Source of the DNA: Nematostella vectensis | Taxonomy: Eukaryota > Cnidaria > Anthozoa > Actiniaria > Edwardsiidae | Direction: 5' to 3' | Length of the DNA: 64,000 bases | Assembly (NCBI RefSeq): GCF_932526225.1 | Contig: NC_064035.1 | Location: 18,837,969 to 18,901,968, forward strand | Shown here: piece after piece, positions 55,101 through 61,100 of the stretch | How positions within the stretch are numbered: position 1 is the first letter of the stretch | How the letters are laid out: the number at the start of each line of letters is the position of its first letter | Position numbers and translations under genes: made by a program | Notes under the pieces: model-generated | The model's input: the letters and a program-made list of their open reading frames with translations, nothing else | What the model was told of the DNA's origin: nothing | Databases searched by the model: none

Positions 55101-58100
55101 CGTTTCATAGGCAGCCGCGCATATAAGGGAGGTTGGCTGGTAGGCTTTAACTTCCCCTAGATGGCAGACTTTTCCACACATTCTTTGTTGTTCAGCCCCC
55201 TTTCATCGTGATGCATTGTTTCGTCCTCTACCTAAAACACTACGCGGCCAATGCATTTCCCTGTACAAAATCGTTTCTCGGAACCAGCACTGTGAAACCC
55301 ATGGGTGGTTATGAGATTTATTAATTCATTGGTTGCTTATTGAATGATTGATGGCCGCCTATTTCCCACTTTTCCAGCAAACGAAAGGCAGAACGCTCTA
55401 TTATTCACATCAATCTCTCCTTCGCCATAGCAGCGGGAATAGCGTTGTTTCTCGGTGCTCTTAAGCTCACTAAAATTAAGGTAATGTAGACTGTGTAATA
55501 ATAATCAAATATTACCTTCTGCATGTCTCTGGGATATGCTAATACTCGTGATAATAATTCTTTATTGCAATTCGTTGTTGTAGATCGCGTGTACTGTAGT
55601 GGCGGCTCTGTTGCAGTACTTCTTCATTGCCGTTATTTGCTGGATGGTCGTCGAGGGCTTTCAGTTGTACATGGTTTTAGGGTCCGGCAAGAATCGGAAC
55701 CCTGCTAGACGCAAGTGGTTCTACCTTATTGGATGGGGTAAGAGCATCGAATGAATAGAATACACTGCAAGGTTTACATAGAGCCCCCTGGGGGGGGACA
55801 GACGGGGGTGATCGTCGGCAAAATCAATTTTAGCCCTAAAGGATAGCACTTTGGGTGTGGTCAAAGAAATTTTCAACCCATAAGGGATAGCAGAATCGGA
55901 AAAAAAAACCGTTAAACATGCCCTAAGGAATAGCAGTTGGTCGAATGTTATACCCTAAGAGATAGCAGAATCGGAAAAATCCTTGAACATCCCCTAAGGG
56001 ATAGCAGTTGGTCGAAATGTTATACCCTAAAAGATAGGACAATCACCATGTCTACTTTTCTTGAGAGTAGCCCCCGTCCCCGGATTTAAAGGCCACACAC
56101 CGAGAATCCATTGTCTTGTGTTTGGTTCCTAATAATTATGAGCTTTTGACACATTGAATGCGATCACAGGAGTTTGTGAAATATTGTATACACTTTTATG
56201 ACCTTGTTTTGCAACAATTTGCAATACTCAGTATCTGAATAAGTGTTCTTTTACCACAGGGGTTCCGTTTCTGGTTGTTGGTATTTCTCTTGGAGTCTTT
56301 CAGTTAAAAGGATACGGTAACGCCGAGTGGTAAGTTTTAGTTGCATACGCTAGTGCTCGAAAAAGTAGAATTATAGTTATTTTGTTTGGTGTAATTTCTG
56401 TACAGGTGTTGGTTGGACTACTCCGACGTGCTCATGTGGGCGCATGCTGGACCGGCAGCAGCTTTCTGTCTGGTAAGTAAACCCTTTTTAACACGAATCT
56501 TCTGGTAAGTAAACCCTTTCTAACACGAATCTTCTGGTAAGTAAACCCTTTTTAACACGAATCTTCTGGTAAGTTAACCCTTTCTAACACGAATCTTCTG
56601 GTAAGTAAACCCTTTCTAACACGAATCTTCTGGTAAGTAAACCCTTTTTAACACGAATCTTCTGGTAAGTAAACCCTTTCTAACACGAATCTTCTGGTAA
56701 GTAAACCCTTTCTAACACAAATCTTCTGGTAAGTAAACCCTTTCTAACACGAATCTTCTGGTAAGTAAACCCTTTCTAACACGAATCTTCTGGTAAGTAA
56801 ACCCTTTCTAACACAAATCTTCTGGTAAGTAAACCCTTTCTAACACGAATCTTCTGGTAAGTAAACCCTTTCTAACACGAATCTTCTGGTAAGTAAACCC
56901 TTTCTAACACGAATCTTCTGGTAAGTAAACCCTTTCTAACACGAATCTTCTGGTAAGTAAACCCTTTTTAACACGAATCTTCTGGTAAGTAAACCCTTTC
57001 TAACACAAATCTTCTGGTAAGTAAACCCTTTCTAACACGAATCTTCTGGTAAGTTTACCCTTTCTAACACGAATCTTCTGTTAAGTAAACCCTTTCTAAC
57101 ACGAATCTTCTGGTAAGTAAACCCTTTCTAACACGAATCTTCTGGTAAGTAAACCCTTTTTAACACGAATCTTCTGGTAAGTAAACCCTTTCTAACACGA
57201 ATCTTCTGGTAAGTAAACCCTTTCTAACACGAATCTTCTGTTAAGTAAACCCTTTCTAACACGAATCTTCTGGTAAGTAAACCCTTTCTAACACGAATCT
57301 TCTGGTAAGTAAACCCTTTTTAACACGAATCTTCTGGTAAGTAAACCCTTTCTAACACGAATCTTCTGGTAAGTAAACCCTTTCTAACACGAATCTTCTG
57401 GTAAGTAAACCCTTTCTAACACGAATCTTCTGGTAAGTAAACCCTTTCTAACACGAATCTTCTGGTAAGTAAACCCTTTCTAACACGAATCTTCTGGTAA
57501 GTAAACCCTTTCTAACACGAATCTTCTGGTAAGTAAACCCTTTCTAACACGAATCTTCTGGTAAGTAAACCCTTTCTAACACGAATCTTCTGGTAAGTGA
57601 ACCCTTTCTAACACGAATCTTCTGGTAAGTAAACCCTTTCTAACACGAATCTTCTGGTAAGTAAACCCTTTCTAACACAAATCTTTTGGTAAGTAAACCC
57701 TTTCTAACACGAATCTTCTGGTAAGTAAACCCTTTCTAACACGAATCTTCTGGTAAGTAAACCCTTTCTAACACGAATCTTCTGGTAAGTAAACCCTTTC
57801 TAACACGAATCTTCTGGTAAGTAAACCCTTTTTAACACGAATCTTCTGGTAAGTAAACCCTTTCTAACACAAATCTTCTGGTAAGTAAACCCTTTCTAAC
57901 ACGAATCTTCTGGTAAGTTTACCCTTTCTAACACGAATCTTCTGTTAAGTAAACCCTTTCTAACACGAATCTTCTGGTAAGTAAACCCTTTCTAACACGA
58001 ATCTTCTGGTAAGTAAACCCTTTTTAACACGAATCTTCTGGTAAGTAAACCCTTTCTAACACGAATCTTCTGGTAAGTAAACCCTTTCTAACACGAATCT

Positions 58101-61100
58101 TCTGTTAAGTAAACCCTTTCTAACACGAATCTTCTGGTAAGTAAACCCTTTCTAACACGAATCTTCTGGTAAGTAAACCCTTTTTAACACGAATCTTCTG
58201 GTAAGTAAACCCTTTCTAACACGAATCTTCTGGTAAGTAAACCCTTTCTAACACGAATCTTCTGGTAAGTAAACCCTTTCTAACACGAATCTTCTGGTAA
58301 GTAAACCCTTTCTAACACGAATCTTCTGGTAAGTAAACCCTTTCTAACACGAATCTTCTGGTAAGTAAACCCTTTCTAACACGAATCTTCTGGTAAGTAA
58401 ACCCTTTCTAACACGAATCTTCTGGTAAGTAAACCCTTTCTAACACGAATCTTCTGGTAAGTAAACCCTTTCTAACACGAATCTTCTGGTAAGTGAACCC
58501 TTTCTAACACGAATCTTCTGGTAAGTAAACCCTTTCTAACACGAATCTTCTGGTAAGTAAACCCTTTCTAACACGAATCTTTTGGTAAGTAAACCCTTTC
58601 TAACACGAATCTTCTGGTAAGTAAACCCTTTCTAACACGAATCTTCTGGTAAGTTTACCCTTTCTAACACGAATTTTCTGTTAAGTAAACCCTTTCTAAC
58701 ACGAATCTTCTGGTAAGTAAACCCTTTCTAACACGAATCTTCTGGTAAGTTAACCCTTTCTAACACGAATCTTCTGGTAAGTAAACCCTTTCTAACACGA
58801 ATCTTCTGGTAAGTTTACCCTTTCTAACACGAATTTTCTGTTAAGTAAACCCTTTCTAACACGAATCTTCTGGTAAGTAAACCCTTTCTAACACGAATCT
58901 TCTGGTAAGTTAACCCTTTCTAACACGAATCTTCTGGTAAGTAAACCCTTTCTAACACGAATCTTCTGGTAAGTAAACCCTTTCTAACACGAATCTTCTG
59001 GTAAGTAAACCCGTTTTCACTAACCTTCACACAAGCATGCTTCCTTTTTTCTTTTTCGATCCTGAAGGCTGATTTAGATAACACGATTTAGTCGTATGCG
59101 ACCTGCCTATCACATGTCTTAGCCCTGAATAACATCCTACGAATTTCGTAGCCGAGTCGTAGGCCGATTTACGAGTCGAGTTGTAGAGGTATTGCGGCGA
59201 GTCGCATACGACCAAATCGCGCTGTCTACTAGAGCCTTTACACTTCTTCTTTTAGAGTTTTAGCTTTTTGTGGTATACATGGTATGCCCTACACCCTATT
59301 ATTTAGGCGTCTCCAACAATAGTTTAACGACGTGCTTCGTTTCCTGCTGTACAGGTCTTGCTCGTGTTAGTTATTATGATTGCCGTGGCCAAGGAACGAA
59401 TCGTTGACTCGTCAGACAAAAATAGAGTCAGGTATGTCATCCTTCACAGTTCCTACTTTGTGTTTACTTTCCTCTGTAGTATTTTGTTGATATTCACCGT
59501 ATATATTGTTGTCCCCAGTGTCTTATTGGTATTCATGGTTCTACTAATTGTGATGATCCCGGGCACATGGGTAGCAGCGGCAATCTACGTCAAGCATTTC
59601 CAAGACAACGTCATATGGGAATACGTGTTTGCGGGCTCATGTGCTCTACAGGTGAGGGGACTGACAATGAACTCGAAATAATGAGCCCTAAACGTTAAAT
59701 TCTCGTGCCATATTTTCAGCGAATGAAATTTTAAAATTAAAGTCACGTGCTATGTTGTGAGTCAGTGAAACCTCAACATTGTGCTCATTGCGTCATGTTG
59801 TTAATGATATACCTTAACGATAAAGTCGCCGTATGTGATATGAGCTAATGAAACTTAAACATTACATTCTGGATCAAACCACACTAGTATGTTAGGTACA
59901 AATGCGAAATTTGAAGAGAGAGGGGGGGGGGGGGGGGGTGATTGAAAACATTGGCTCTAGAGGAATTGGAGGAGGATGAGATCCGGAATGAGAATGATTA
60001 GACTAGAAAAAGCGCGCGTTTGTTTTTCCCGCGTTCCCATTCCGGAATGGAATGAAGGCCATTCCACCCATTCTTTTACCTGTAGCAGAATGGCTCGAAT
60101 GTATTCTGAACATTCTCTACCAACCATTCCTCCCATTCCAGAATGATAGGAAAAAAGGCGCCCCTATTGGAAAGAAATACATGAACGTCATTTTGGGCTT
60201 AATAAAGCTTTTACGGTAGCTATAAAAAATATAATGATAATAATAACTTATATGCAGATTAATCACATAAATGATACTGTTTTTCTTTCTTAGGGAATTC
60301 TTGTTCTTTTGTTTGGTCTTCTTGATCGAGAGGTAAGAAATTCTACAAAGCATATAATACTTTAAGTACTGCTGGGATTGAAACAGGAAGATATAAGAAA
60401 TTTCAAAAGATGAATTCAATAACAATTACGAATGAATTACCAGAATTTTTTAACACATTGACCCCTCAACCGGCCTGTACCGGCTTTGGGAAGTACCCAC
60501 AACCCAAAAAATTCATAAATGCAAAATAAACACAACAAGATGAAGATACTCAGGCATCAGTCTAAGGGATAAATGGTCTTGCAGATATGCATCCAACCAA
60601 GGTGTTGGCATCTACTCTTAAGCCAAATAATAGCACAGGTTCTTTGACAAATCTCAAATCGAACAAGGAGAGAAAAGCAGAATCACCCCTCTCAATAAAA
60701 CGCTCAAAATACCACACAAGGGAGAGAGATCAGCAAACACAGCTCAAGACACAAATAGATACCTTTATTCTGATCCTCCAGGTACATTTCCATGGCCTCA
60801 AAACACAATGTCCACGAAGATGTCTTTACGTATTGCAAAGCATTCTGGGAGATACAGGGGAAAATTCACGAGGGGAGGGCCAGTCAACACTCCTCTCCCC
60901 AAAGTCAGATGGTTTTTTAGAAGTCTTTTCACCCCGAAGCCAAACAAATCAATTCCAGGTCATACAGACCCAGAATAGCAGTGTAAACAATTTTGGAATC
61001 AATTTGGTTTCAGAAAAGACAGCATTTAGGAGAGCTGTGGTGATTCATTAGAAATTAATTTTTCATCCAGGCAAAGCCAAACAAGAAAAAATCGTCATGA

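Noticed and set aside
60587-61051. 154-codon plus-strand frame
   Set aside because: It lies inside the TTAA-flanked element in intron 33, has low-complexity composition and no recognisable domain.
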